NCBI GenBank assembly: GCA_014281115.1
Contig: JACONQ010000005.1
Coordinates: 992,001 to 1,056,000, forward strand
Reading direction: 5' to 3'
Source: Laburnicola sp. R22_1
Taxonomy: Eukaryota; Ascomycota; Dothideomycetes; Pleosporales; Didymosphaeriaceae
Length of the DNA: 64,000 bases
Below are positions 13,141-27,989 of the stretch, piece after piece (within the stretch, counting starts at the first letter, position 1; each line of letters begins with the position of its first letter). The notes below the pieces were generated by a model, which did no database searches, had not been told where the DNA came from, and worked only from the letters and a program-made list of their open reading frames with translations. Both the position numbers and the translations under genes were made by a program.

Positions 13141-13333
13141 TTTTTATATATACTTTATCTTATTATAACCTTCTATATATAGTTTCTTAGTAAGGCTAGT
13201 AGTAATATCTACCTTCATAGCTTCTTACTATTAGAGTTTAGTAACTTATTACGCTAGGTAAGAGATAAGAATATTCTCCCTTCTATAGAAAGATCTTAGT
13301 ATTCCCTCTATTATACTTATATTTATTTTATAA

Positions 13334-13560
13334 GGTTAAGAGATCTTAGTATCTAACTTAACTATATACTTATTTATAGGGTTAAGAGATCTTAATATCT
13401 AACTTAACTGCGTATTTATTTATAGAGTTAAGTAATCATAGTGTCTAACTTAACTGCGTGTTTATTTATAGGGTTAAAAGACCTTAATATGTAACTTAAC
13501 TACGTGTTTATTCTATAGGGTTAAGGAATCTTAGTATCTAATGCTACTTGCCTAGTACTT
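13334..13560. repeat. 46-bp tandem repeat, about five units
   Basis: The word GTTAAG starts units at 13335, 13381, 13427, 13473 and about 13519, each followed by a form of ATCTTAGTATCTAACTTAAC. The spacing is 46-47 bp. It lies at the outer edge of unclassified element copy A. Confidence 0.8.
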
Positions 13561-13829
13561 ATTAATAGTTAAGAGTAATTAGTTAGGATTATATTTATAA
13601 ATATATTTAATATCTAAATACTATATACTAAAGGGAAATAATATAAGTTATAGTAACTTATTATACTATTTAGAACTAGACTCCTATATATAACTAGTAT
13701 AGTCTTATAGTATAGGTATGCACTAGTTTTTATTAGGTTATAGTAACTAATTATACTATTTAATAATAGAATATTATAGGCGCAATAAAGTCTAGTAGTA
13801 GGAACATAATTGCTAAATTAAATTTAGTT

Positions 13830-14500
13830 GCTATAGGTTATAGTAATTTATTATGCTATAAAAGTGTAGAATCTCCTAGGTGCAATATAGTTTTATAGTC
13901 TAAGGTAGCTGCAAAGCAAATTAAGAAAAGAGTAGGTTATAGTAATTTATTATACTATTTAAGAGTAGGTTACTTAAAGCGCAATCTAGGCTTATAGTTT
14001 AAGATAGCTATAAAGTAAATTTGAAAAAATAGTAGGTTATAGTAATTTATTATACTGTCTAAGAGTAGGGTATTTAAAGTACAACCTAGATTAGTAGTCT
14101 AAGGTAACTATAAAGAAAATTAAGAAAAGAGTAGGTTATAGTAATTTATTATACTATTTAAGCTTTTTTTGTTATTACCTTTTACGCCTTTTTTAATTAC
14201 TAAGCAGGGGCTCTGCCTTTTTTGTTATGTTATTTGAGATAAAAGACTTTGTTGTCCTACCCCTAGGTAGATAAAATAACGCCATATACTATTTAAGAGT
14301 AAAGTATTTAAAACGCAATTTAGATTTATAGTTTAAGGTAGCTGCAAAGTAAATTAAAAAAGAGTAGATTATAGTAAATCATTATGCTATTTAAGAGTAG
14401 AGTATCTAAAGCGTAATATAGATTAGTAGTCTAAGGTAACTATAAAGAAAGCTAAAAGAAGAGTATATTATAGTAATTTACTATAGTAATATATAATAGC
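13830..14500. repeat. 99-100-bp tandem array at left end of copy A
   Basis: The word GGTTATAGTAATTTATTATA recurs at 13935, 14035 and 14134, with degenerate units on both sides. Each unit also holds a CTAAGGTAACTATAAAG-like segment. The array is broken by the short retroposon at 14163-14285. The same array occurs at 27990-28640 in copy B. Confidence 0.75.
14163..14285 (-). mobile_element. Short A-tailed retroposon, copy 2
   Basis: 123-bp insert flanked by the 12-bp duplication ATACTATTTAAG (14151-14162 and 14286-14297). Read on the minus strand it matches the body of the 1899-2072 copy and ends in a seven-A run next to the duplication. It lacks the 42-bp GC-rich tail of copy 1. Confidence 0.65.
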
Positions 14501-15816
14501 CGCAGAATAAAGTAACTTAGAATAAGGATAGATAGTTAACCACACTAGTCTAATTATACTAGCCTAATTACTACTAAGCTAAAGTTACGCAATAACTAAT
14601 AGCTATAGATAATAATAACCTAGAACTAATCTCGCTACACTATATAATTATATATATACGCCCTTTCTTATATTTGCACTATATATGCTATTTTAATTAT
14701 AACTATAGTTGCGGCAAATAACCTACTTAACCTAAAATAGTATAAGGAGACTGCGTTAAAATACCTATAATAGATACTAAAGAATATTATAATAAGAAGT
14801 CTCTAGCTTATTAGGTAGAAGTTAGGCGTCTAGCAAGAGATAATTAACTACGCTATAAAAGAAATTAACTATCACCTAGTTTTATTTAATTTTCTATTTT
14901 AGATATATAACTATAAAGTTGTGTATAATAAAGTTATAAAGAATATATAAATAGATAACTACTTTAAAATATTTTAGAAACTTCTAAACTCTATACTAAA
15001 GAATAAGGCGGGAGCTAAAGAGTAGTATAAAGTAGTAGGGCTTAGTCTTTAGATAGTAGTGTAGTAAATAAAGAAGGCTCCTATAGGTATTATAGTTAAG
15101 TTAGTATCTAGAACAAGAATAAGAAGTTAGAGTAAAGAGTTTTCGCAACTTGATATATCTTAAAAAAGCTCTACTAACTTAGTAGTAAGTACTAATATAG
15201 CTAGCATAACTAAAATATAAAAGCTTTATATTAATAATACTCTAGCTACTAGTATATAAAGTATAAACTGCGTGTTTAGGGAGAATAAGGTAAATTTTTA
15301 GGTTACTAACTTAAAAAAAAAGTCTTTTTAATTTATCTCTTAATAATTATCTAATATAAGCACGTGCTAACAATAACTAGTTATAATAATAGAGAGGTAG
15401 GCCTAATATTAGTTACACATATTTAACACGCTTAAGAATACTATATAAGAGAACCGTCTAGTATTTTAGATAAAATTAGACGTGTTTAACCTATAGGCAC
15501 CTAAAATCTAGTAACTAATAAAAATTAGAATAACTAGCATTCTTTAGATAGAGGTGTAATTGTTAGTAGCGGCTAGAGTATTAGAGTAGAATATTATAGT
15601 AGCGCACCCTTATATTATAATAAAAGATACGTAGACTTCTAATATGCTTACTCTATACTATAGCGCTAATAAATATACTAGATAAATAACTACTAGCACT
15701 ATATATATATTTTTATAAATAATATAGCGTAGTTACTATAGACCTTAACTCTAATATAATATAAATACAAAGAGATAAGAATTAAAAGTTTCTAAACTAA
15801 ACTTAGTATAAGTTAT

Positions 15817-17045
15817 TAGAAAGTGAAATATCGCAGACCTTTTGGTACATAGTACAACGCTATAAGAGAAAGCTATAGGTGTGCTAAAAACGCATTAAAA
15901 AAGGTAAAGCAGCTTAGAAATAGATAGGTTAGGCTAGGAACTATTTGTTAGCACGTGCAAATCGGCCCCTTATACTAATAAGGTAGTTAATTCTATAGTC
16001 TATAGATACTAAAGTTAAAGATAATAATATAATGCGACTGCCTACGCATAAAGTATACAAAATCTGTAACTAGAAATTATCTTTATTTATTTATTCTTAT
16101 ACATACATATAACTAATTATTGCGTAAGACTTTAAGGTTATAATATATTAATTAATAGCCTTTCCTTAACTAAATAACGCGCTTTTTATAGGATAGGCAA
16201 TCACCCGCCTATATATATATAATAAGTAGAATAAGTAGGATAATAATAATAAGAAGTATAATCTAGACGCTAATAATAAATATATATAGAATAGGTATTA
16301 TAAGGGTTAGACACCTACTAGCCTTTTAGAATATATAGTAGCATAATATAAGTTATGCAGCAAATAGATTACTGCGGCTAGTTTATCTTATTGTGTTAGA
16401 TAATACCTAGGTGCTCTAGAGACTATAGATTTTAACTTATAGCTCTCTCTCTACTAGTTTAGATGCCTAGTGCTTAGCTATATTAGTAATAGGTATTACT
16501 AAAGCGCTTTTAGAAAGCAAGAGGCAAGATTTAGTTAGATCTAAAAGTAAAAGGTTAGGCATATTCTAAACTACCTATACTTTTGCTAGGAGAAAGAAAC
16601 ACATAATAAATAGTTACTAGAAGTGTAGGACATATATAGATACGCGCTTATTTTATAAAATTTCTATAGATAATAGGTAGAGTAAGGGTAGTAAAGTGTT
16701 AGGGTGCTATTTAGTGTTAGGAGTAGGAAGCGCGTGCAATACTTATTATATATTATAGTAGTAGAGTAAGAGTCTAAATTGTTAATTGTCTAGTAATAGG
16801 GCGATAAAAGGTTAAAAGATAGATGTTAATTATTTAGTAACACAGTGGGTAGGTAGGTAGGTGGAGTATTGTTATTATAGGTTGTCTTAGAAGCTAGGAA
16901 AGACGTTAGAAAAACTTTAACGTGCTCTAGTCCTGGGGCTTAGTACGCACGTAATGTTACATAACGTTACATAGGCGCTAGTAATATAATAAAAAAACAT
17001 AGTAATTAAACGCAGTGGGGCTACTTAAAAACTAATAAGTAGAGG
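15817..17045 (+). mobile_element. Non-TIR insertion of 1229 bp with 13-bp target duplication, copy A
   Basis: Flanked by TAGTATAAGTTAT at 15804-15816 and 17046-17058; copy B of the host (about 31650) has the uninterrupted site. The same insert occurs inverted at 28648-30169. There are no inverted termini and no open frame of note. Long, variable target duplications (13 and 17 bp) point to target-primed reverse transcription, so a LINE relic or large SINE-like retroposon is likely. Confidence 0.6.
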
Positions 17046-17420
17046 TAGTATAAGTTATACTAAAGTAATAAATAATAGATTTTACTCCTATAGCCTACCC
17101 TAGTAATAATAGTCTAGATAATAAACTAGATGACTAAAGAATAACACTACTATTATAATACTTTAAAAAGAGCGTTTTCCTAGATAATAGTAACTTAGAT
17201 AGTATCCTAATAGCTAGAGAGAGGTAGTAATAGTAGTATAGAGAGAAAAGTAGCCCTTAGTAAAGTTATAATTTAGATAGTAATCTATTCTAGAGCGGTT
17301 AGGCTCTATTATAATCTAATAGTATAAAGAGAATTTACTTATTATTACTACGTAATTTATTTATAATTCTATTACCTTACTACTATATAACACCTATTAA
17401 TAAGAATAAAGTATAATATA

Positions 17421-19624
17421 TTCTATTAGTAGCCCGGACAGATTAGTCCGCTGGACAGTTTTTGCCAAGTCTATAACACTTTACTATAAATCATAATGTC
17501 TTAATAACACAACGCGTTATTATCTAATCAAGAAGACAGAATTAAGCTTACCCTTTACGCCTATTAGAATAAGCAAATTTTAAGTCTATAACGCGCTGCT
17601 ACAGTATATAATATCCCAAAGTCTACACTAAGCAATTAAATTAATAGAATTACTGCCTAAGCAGATACACAATTAGGCATGGCAAAGCTTACCGCGACTA
17701 GAGAGCAGACGCTTATATAGTATATTCTTAACCTAGATTCGTAAGGATTTGCATCCTAGCTAGGTAAGGTAGAAAATATAGCTAACAAACTACTAGCTGC
17801 GCGGCACAGAGACTCTATAGAATAATGCTAGGCTTAGCGCTTTGTAAAGCGTATACCTAAGCTTAAAATAGCTTTTAATTAAGCGAAGAACTAATATAGA
17901 ATACAATAAAAAGACCTAGAGGTTATAAACGCATAGTTTTAGCTAGTAAAGGACACAAAAGCTAAGTATAGAGCGTAGAATAATAATATCTATAACTTTA
18001 ATAAGATAGACTTCTAAATAGGAGTTATTAGCTTAATAAAGGCTGTAACTAGTTTAGAAAGACATTCTTAACCTACGCTTATTTAGCTAGGCAACTGCAA
18101 GTAGGTTATAGTAATTTAGAGTATTTGCGCTGCTAAGTATACTGCCCTGCCCTTTATTATCTATAAAGGGCAAGTCTACATCTTAGCGTAGTATAAGGAG
18201 ACTAGTATCCCCTATAATTAGAAGCTCTTAGTCTCTAAGACTAGCTAGACTAACAGTGAGCTTAGAGTTGCATAGTTAAAGCACTTTAACGTATATATAA
18301 GGCCGCGCATAGTAGGGTTATAAAGGTTACTTATTCTAGATAGCTATAAGAGCCACCACTCCTAGAATTTTAAGAATTATTGCCTAGAACAGAAGATCCT
18401 AACACTCTGTATGCTAGCGCACTTATCTTATATCCTCTAGCCGCTTAATATAGTCTGTTTCGCACTACTAAAGCTAAAGTACTCCTATTGTATATAGAAC
18501 TTAGCGCGCTAACGCGTCTTTTATATTAATAAAGAGGGCTTCCTACTAGCCTTTTAAAACACATTGTTTAATATATTTATACTAGAAAACTATAAAAAAG
18601 CCTTTAAGGCCTCTAGGCTTATTCCTTTAGATACGTTAGTAGTAGTAGATCGCCTTAATATGCGTATTCACACTCCACCTTAGGGTACTCTACTAGATAC
18701 ACTATAGTAAGCCAGGACCCTAAGTAATACCCTTAAGTTTAAATCCTAATTAAAGCTTGTACGCAACTCTTTTATTTAGTCTCTACCTAATACTAAATTA
18801 AGCTACTTATAGCTTATAAAAGGTGCTAAACTTATGCTCTACTATAGTGTACTTTAAGAGACCCGCATTAAGAAACTTAAGGAGTAAATTAAGGTTCTAA
18901 TAACGCGAAAAACGCGTAAAAAAAAGCGCATTTAGAAAGGTAGAACGCTAGGCTTTACTTAGAGAGTAGATTTGGGAGTAGAAAGCCCTTCTATTAAGAT
19001 AAAGTTATTAAAAAGGACGCAAGGTAGTAGTAAGGGAGAGGTAGGTCCCTTAACACAACACTACTATAGGAGGTGCGGAGAGTCTAGGCACAACGCAAGA
19101 ACCTGTTAAATAGATAAAGAGATAGAGAAGGAGTTAGATATTACCCTTAGCAGCTTATTTTTAGATAGTGTTAATAGTAAATTAGAGTGATTTTATTATA
19201 GGTTACTATAAGGCTAAAAATAACAAGTTAACTTTATCTTATAATAGTATGCACTTAGTGACTAAAAATTAGATAAAGTACTACTTAAGATATAGTATAT
19301 TTTACTACAAATCATAATAAGTATACTATATATTGCCTATATATAGTATAGTAGATAATATCTTGTATATTATAGGAAGTCTTATTATAAGTTTATACTG
19401 CTACGAAAAACTCCTAAGCTTTACGCGGCTATAGTAGCCGCGCAAAGAGGCTGCACAACATAAAAAGTAGATTAAATAGTAACTTGGTATATTATAAGTT
19501 ATAGTAGGTTATTATAAGTTACTATAAAGTAATGTTAGTGATGTTCTATAATAAGTTATAAGAGACCTCGAAGTTGCTAAGAAAAACTATCCGGCGGACT
19601 AATCTGTTCGGGCTACTAATAGAA
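17421..19624 (+). mobile_element. Pogo/Fot1-like DNA transposon, RIP-degraded
   Basis: 2204 bp between TA dinucleotides (17419-17420 and 19625-19626). The inverted repeats are about 46 bp and begin TTCTATTAGTAGCCCG on each strand, with three transition differences. The interior encodes a decayed plus-strand transposase. Copy B of the host element lacks this insert at the equivalent place (about 32030), confirming insertion. Confidence 0.85.
17680..18960 (+). pseudogene. Pogo/Fot1-type transposase remnant
   Basis: Near 17690-17820 the plus frame reads like the CENP-B/pogo helix-turn-helix region (L-T-A-T-R-E-Q-T-L, then L-D-S-stop-G-F and N-K-L-L-A-A-R). At 18328-18363 it carries the catalytic block L-L-I-L-D-S-Y-K-S-H-H-S, matching the family's L-I-L-D-G-H-x-S-H. 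A further block near 18400-18480 resembles H-S-S-H-x-L-Q-P-L-D. Stops (mostly TAG) are scattered through all of it, so it is dead. Confidence 0.8.
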
Positions 19625-20009
19625 TAAGTTAAAAGATAATTAAAGCTAATAAGGTTAATATATTTAGTAAAGGAGAACTTTAAGATACTTAGTATAGCAA
19701 GTAATTATTATAATAATAGCTAGATAAGATTTAGCGTATGCTATAGTAAGTTATTATAACTTTATATAATACTAGAATTGTACTAATAATTATTTATAGA
19801 GTAAGTATAGCTATTAATACTAAACTTAGCTAGGCACTCGCTTATATAATAGAATAGTTATATACTATAATAGCGCAGATATTTATACTTAACTAGGCCA
19901 CGCTTATAATATTATATAATATAATTTTATTCCCTATAATATAGACCCGTACTCTAGGCTCTAGAATACTTTCTTACTAGTAGATAGTATTAGCTAAGAT
20001 AGTTATGTA

Positions 20010-22038
20010 CAGTAGGGTGACACAAAGAAAAGCGCCTAGTAAAAAGAAACCTTTTTAAAGGTTATATAACTAGGTGAGTTTTAATACTATGTAAATAAAA
20101 AGTATACCGTTTTAAGGAGAGGGTTTGGGAGATTTAGTATAGAAGGTTAGTAAGAGCTTAGTAATCAGTGCTAACTAGAGGTATCTTAGTAAAGTTAAGG
20201 GAATTTTTTCTTAAAACTTTGACCCTGTATAACTTTTTTTTCTACGTAGATATAAGGAAAAAGATAGAAGTTAATTAAAATTAAACAATTAGATAGAACT
20301 AGTAAATAATATATAACTAGTACTTAGTATACCATCCTTTAGCCTCTATAACGTCATTATAACGCTTAGACAAAGATAGTATACAATGATCTATAGCCTC
20401 CTATGGAATTAAATCCCACTTCTCTTATATAGCTCCTTAAAAGACTTCTACACTAGATTTACTAGTGCCAAAGCCTAAAGAAGCCCTATTTCTTTTTTCT
20501 AGCCTATCTTTTAATAGACTCCAAACGTTTTCTATAGGATTTAAGTCTGGTGAATAGGGTGGATTCTCAAAAACAAAGACTTTATTTCTAGAAAACCACC
20601 TTTTCACCTGTGGAGTTTCGTGGATCTTCGAATTATCCTGTTGAAATTTCCAGCCTAGTTATAATTAGTATAAAGAATAAGATTATAAAAAGTATAATAT
20701 ATATATATATTGAATTATAATAAAAGAAAAAGAGAAAAGAAGAAAAAGGGTACTTTACTTACCTCTTTTTAAAAGAGATTTTAAGATAGGATTTAAACAC
20801 TCCTATATATATCTAGTGTTATTAAAGGTCCTAGTGTTAATAGGGTCCCTTAAAAACACTAGTTTAGAACGTCCTCCTATCCAAATACAGCCCCAGACTA
20901 AGATAGAAATATCTCGCACTTTCAGTGAATTAGTACTAGCTCAAAAAAAAAGATATAAAAAAAGTAAAATAGCCCAGTTATAGAGAAAGAAGGGCTCTAT
21001 AATTCAAAAAATTAAAAGAAATTAATAACTTACAAGTTGTTCGGTTTTTGCGCTATTCAGATCCAATTTTCGATTTTCCCCTTTTTCTTATATATTCTTG
21101 CCTATTATCATGCCCCCTTTGGATAGTAGACTCGTCAGAAAATATAACTTTAGCAAAGTTAATATTTTCTAGCTCCTTAACTATCTCTTTAGCCCAGAAT
21201 TCTCTTCTTTTAGCTCTTTCTTTAGTTAAATAGACCTTTTTCTTAGAGACGTTAAAAGAATAGTCTTATCCTTTTAAAACTCTCTGTAACGTCCTCTTAG
21301 TAAAGCCAAAACTATTCTCTTCTAATAGCCTCTTATTCGTCTTCTTAGGGCTTTTAGTTAAATTCCTATTAATAACTCTTTTCTTTCTAGAAGTAACTCT
21401 AGTTACTCTCCCCTATTTTACCCCTTTTAATAAGTTATCTCCCTCTTTTTTCTTATTAATACGTCTAATAGCAGTTTTACAAGATTGTAGAGGCTTATTA
21501 AGAGTAGTAGCAATAGTAGAATTAGAAGTATTTGGTTTTTTAAGTAAAGAAACTTGACTTTCGAGTTTTGACAATTTTGGCTCCATTCGAGGAAATACAA
21601 AAGAGAAAATTTACTAGACAAAAGATATTATATTATACTATAATCTTAGTAATAAATCACGTGATTTAATTAACTTTTAAAATCACGTAATTTTTTAACC
21701 TTAAATAATTTCTTAATTAAGTTATATAAGTACTCCGAGATTGTGCTTACGTAATCTACACTAGGCCTAGAATAGCTAGTAAAAGCATTAGCCTAGTAGC
21801 ATACTAAATAGAAAAGTCATAACGCCTTAAAAATTGACTTTTTAGAAACACTAAGTTTAGAGATAGATACCTTAAGAACCCTGCTTAGTAAGCACGTAAC
21901 CAGTACGTACTCTTAATCTTATATATTTTCTCTTTAAAACCGTATACTTTTTATTTACATACTATTAAAACTCACTTAGTTATATAACTTTTAAAACGGT
22001 ATCTTTTTACTAGGCGCTTTTTTTGTGTCACCCTACTG
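20010..22038 (-). mobile_element. Tc1/mariner-like transposon with long inverted repeats, RIP-degraded
   Basis: 2029 bp flanked by TA (20008-20009 and 22039-22040). The ends are CAGTAGGGTGACACAAA on both strands and the inverted repeats stay similar for roughly 115 bp. Copy B of the host has the empty site near 32405 with one TA. The transposase runs on the minus strand. Confidence 0.85.
20330..21621 (-). pseudogene. Tc1-like transposase remnant
   Basis: The N-terminal part (open 21427-21621 on the minus strand) reads as a helix-turn-helix region. It is followed by an R-R-I-N-K-K-R-E-like segment in the same frame. A W-G-C-I-W block lies near 20890-20900. The C-terminal part near 20330-20480 reads as a typical Tc1 end with W-x-x-I-P and a K-R-Y-N-D-V-I-E-A-K-G-W-Y-T-K-Y tail. 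Stops break the frame between the domains. Confidence 0.7.
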
Positions 22039-23393
22039 TAGAGTAGGTAATATAGTAGTGGCGGCGATAGGTTTAGTTCTAGTGTTAAGAAGTTTTACTC
22101 TTATTTAGCAAGGTTAATTATAAGATACTAAATTATAAGATAGAGAAAGATTATTCACTTTACGCAAGTATAAGAAATAGAGGAGCCTTACTTACCTAAA
22201 GAAATAGTAGGTTTATGCCTAAGCTAGGTCTAATACCTACTACTATATTTTTACTTAATTAATACTTAGACACATAACTACTAGATACTATTAAAATATA
22301 GCTAGATTATAATAGTTATAAACACTAGTAGTAATTAGATAAATATTATATTAAGTATACTATACTAAGCGCTAATAATAAAAGTTTTTAAACTACTATT
22401 TAGGGTTACTATTAAACACAAACTAATAAGGCGTGTAATAAAGAATAAGCTTTAAGAGTAATATATATAAGAGGTTAACAAATATTATATATAGATAGAA
22501 AAGGAATGAAATAAGCCTATAGCACGCTTAATAGTTTCTAGCTATATAAAATATAGCTGCTAGTTAATCTAACGCTCTTCTAGGCGTTAATAAATAAAGA
22601 GCTAGCAAGTATTTATAGGATACCATTGTATAATAATATAGCTAATAGAGATAAAGACGTTTATAACGTATAGTGGGTATAAAATATAGTCTTATATAAG
22701 GCTAGGTTTGCAGATAAATATATAGACCTAATTAAAAGAATATTTAGTCTAGACTTTAAAGCTATCCCTATAGACGTAATATATTAGATGGCAAGTTCTA
22801 AGGCCTAAAGAATATATATTTTACTTACACCATATCTTATTAGCTTATAAAGTAGAAGAACAATTCTAGTTATTAAAATAAGGAAGTATAATATAAAAAT
22901 AGCTAAGGAGCTTATAGATATAAGCAATATATCCTAAGATAAAGGGTATAATATATATTTAATATAATTCTAGACCTTTAGTATACTTTATAAATACTAG
23001 GCTATAAAGGAAAAACTAGATAATAGGCATTCTAGTGTGTATTAGATTATATCTAGAACACTAAGAAAGAATAGGCCTTAAATTATTATAAACTACTTCT
23101 TCTACTTTCTAGCCTAGAGGTCTTAGCAACCATAATACTAGGAAGAGTTTTATAATTTTAAAAGCGCAAATAAGTATAAGTCTATACTCTAATATTTTAT
23201 ATTTAAATATAGTCTAAAAGTAAAAGCTTTATTAAAAAGATTTAAGAAAGGAGCAAAACCTCCTCTATAGCTATATAAAGAGATTATGTTAATATTTAAT
23301 ATAATTTAGAAAGGTACTACATAAACTAGCTATAAAGTAAAAAAGGCTAGATATAAGTATATTATATTTAAAGACTCTAAGTTTCTTAACTAT

Positions 23394-23586
23394 TGTAAGG
23401 GTTCGGGTCCGCGATAGTTGGAATGAAAGTAAGTTGATTCCTAGTACATAAAATACTGCTATATCAAGTAGGTAGGCAGAAGGGCAGCACCTTATGGGTG
23501 CTGCCGCGCTAGTGGCCGAATTGGGCCTAGCGCTGGATCAACGTTATTCCGGGTTCCGAGCCAGGTGCCACTATGGATCCATGACA
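23394..23586. mobile_element. Solo LTR, not RIP-mutated
   Basis: 193 bp starting TGTAAGGGTTCGG and ending GGATCCATGACA, with the 5-bp duplication ACTAT at 23389-23393 and 23587-23591. Copy B of the host (about 33605) shows the unfilled site. Base composition is near balanced with GC-rich words, in sharp contrast to its surroundings. No internal element remains, as after LTR-LTR recombination. Strand is not determinable. Confidence 0.85.
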
Positions 23587-25497
23587 ACTATAACAAGATT
23601 ATAGTAAATATTATATAGACACTATTAATTAAATAAGATAAGTACATCCTAAGGCTAGATAGAAAGCCTGTACTAAAAATAGTAGATATAAAACTTAACT
23701 AAAATAACGTCCTAATTAAGTATAGCTAGACTAGTAGGCATATAATGCAAAATACTATGTAGGAAATACAATAAAAAAGAAAAAGTGTAGAGTATAAGGA
23801 AAGGGTAGAATAATTAATATTAGTATATTAAAGTCCTATTATAAACTAGATATTATAGGTATAGCACTATTACTTATTAAGTTCTGTAACAAGTATAGTA
23901 TAGATATATATTTTAACTAACTATATAATATATATAGTAATCTTTAAGTGCTGCCCTTATTTACTAATTTTAGTAAGGCTATTTAGGGCAATTTAAAGTA
24001 GGAATACTTATAATAATATCTGTAAAAGATTAAAGCGTTAAAGAAGAGTGCGTATTTTAGGCTTAATACTAATAAGAAGCTGCACTAGAATAAGATTCTT
24101 ATTAGGACAAAAATACTAATTATTATATTACTCTACACTATTATACGTATATTATAAATTGTAATAAATTACTATATTAATAGTTATAGAGTGTGTAGAA
24201 GCATCTTAAGAGCCTAGTAAACGCTACTAAGAAGTTTTAAAATATTAACTAGATTATTAAGGATAATGCGTATATTGCCCTTATCTATAATAGGATAAAC
24301 TTTCCTAAGAGGAGAATCATTATTAACGTATTTAATAACATTAATAGCTTATTAAGAGTTATTATAGACCTATGTGCAGAGAGTATTAGTCTTATAGGTG
24401 TAAACTATATTATTATTAAATCGCTAGTGCCTAAGATTAAAAAGTTTAAATAATTTATTTAATAACTAGTCTAGCTAAAGCAGAAGAAGTTAGTTATAAA
24501 TATATAGTTACTTTATAATAAGTATAGCTAAGTTAATATAATAGTAATAGAGTGTAAGTAGTTTTTAGAGAAGGTAAATACAGTTATTATAAAGGACATA
24601 ATAGGTATAAGTAGAGGTAAGGATTCTAGCAGAGGTAGTATTCTAGATACTAATATATTGCAAGACGTTAAAATAGAATAAGGCTAATAGAAAGGCTAAT
24701 AAAGGCCACTTCATATAAAAGAAGTAGCTATAATAGTTAACTAAACAAATTTAATAATATGCGCAGTTAAAGTATATTATAACTATTACTAGAACGTAGT
24801 AACTTATAGTAATATAGGATTAGTATAGGGCGTAGTAGAAGGAATTATAACTAGTACTATAATATAATAAGCTATAGCGATTTAGGATTAATATAGAGTA
24901 TAGTAGAAGGAGATATAACTAGTACTATAATATAGTAAGTTATAGTAATTTAAAATTAAATATATATATATATATATATATTTAGATAAAATTATAACTA
25001 TTACTAGGACGTAGTAAGTTATAGTAATTTAGAATTAAATACATATACACTTAGAGGGAATTATAACTACTACTTAAATATAGTAAGCTATAGAATTTTA
25101 AAATAATATAGAGCGCACTTAAATAAAGTATGTTTATATAGTTATCTATATACTATATATAATAAGTACTTTATAGGTATAAAAATATACTCTCTAAGCC
25201 CTTAATTTAAACCATACTTTAAAGTGTTTTATAAAGAATATAAAGAGCATATCTAGATTCTAGATTCTAGCACCTAGAGCTCTCTCTCTCTAATATAGAA
25301 TAAGTATACCACTTCTTTAGCCCTACTCTATAAAAATACTTATACATTTTTTAAGTGGTAGGATACAATTAACTAGAAAGAAGTAATACTATTTACTAGA
25401 ATTTTTATTATAGTATATTTAGCTTTTATTTTTATTAGAATTAAACTAACGCCTTTGTCCCACACTAGCATATTAAATATTTTTATATTTTTTAAAA

Positions 25498-27190
<1,693 letters not shown>

Positions 27191-27192
27191 GC

Positions 27193-27398
27193 TTTGTTAT
27201 GTAAAGATTCTAATTAAGGTTAAGTCTGCACTATACACAGAGAGGAGTAAAATAAAAGGCACTAAAACCTAGTACCTAGTACATAGTAGCAGTAACAAAA
27301 TATATATAAAATAATAATAATTTTATTATTAACTTTCTTTATAGTAGTATTATTAATAGTAGTTAATAGATAGTCTACTATCTAATATAACTAAGTTA
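27193..27398. repeat. Second copy of part of the 3468-3812 insertion
   Basis: Matches about 3474-3688 almost throughout, with mostly transition differences, from CTTTGT to ATAACTA. The right half of the 345-bp insertion is absent here, and I found no target duplication. Confidence 0.7.
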
Positions 27399-27989
27399 TA
27401 TATTATCTCTTAACTAGTAGACTATTAGAGAGCTGTAGTAGATCTATGCAGAGTTACAACTATAGAAGCAGTGTAGATAATAGAATACTTAACTATAGTT
27501 TAGTTATTATATTTGCAATCTAGTAGCTATAGCGCAACTATAGTTCGCTATACGCATAGCGTATAAAGTCTACCTACTCTTACAATATTAGCAACGCTTA
27601 GTATACTAAATCTTTATCTTTAATATATAACTACTACTACTATCTTTTAAATCTAGCTCTTTATCTATTATATCTAGCGACGCGACAAGATTCTATAAGA
27701 TAAGAATATAAGATTCTATTTATTACTAAGAATTATAATATAAACTAGAAACTTATACACACTTATATAGCGTGAATATATTAATGCTACTTAACTAATA
27801 CTTACTAATAGTTAAGTGTCTATAATAAATTAGTTATGTTTGTATTTATAAATATATCTAATCTTAGAATACTATACGCTAAAGAGAAAAATACTAGTTA
27901 TAGTAACTTACTATACTATTTATAACTAGACTTCTATATTTAGCTAGTATAGCCTTATAGTATAGGTATTTACTACTTGTCTATTAAGT

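Larger units (their letters stand above)
13561..25090 (+). mobile_element. Unclassified two-copy element, copy A (with nested insertions)
   Basis: From about 13561 this sequence matches 27790-34930 along most of its length. Nested insertions in A (14163-14285, 15817-17045, 17421-19624, 20010-22038 and 23394-23586) take up about 5.8 kb, leaving a core of roughly 5.7 kb. The left end has a 99-100-bp tandem array and the right end about 65-bp repeats sharing GTTATAGTAATTTA. Plus-frame readings between them suggest a decayed protein or proteins (for example 14740-15140, 15412-15730, 22600-23390 and 24300-24600) with Lys/Ile-rich helical text. I could not match this to reverse transcriptase, DDE transposase, Helitron or tyrosine recombinase motifs. 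RIP damage is heavy. Confidence 0.6.

Noticed and set aside
15817..15860. Weak likeness of the insertion start (CCTTTTGG) to the 5' end of U2 snRNA
   Set aside because: Only about 10 bases agree and the text around them does not align, so a snRNA-derived origin is not supported.
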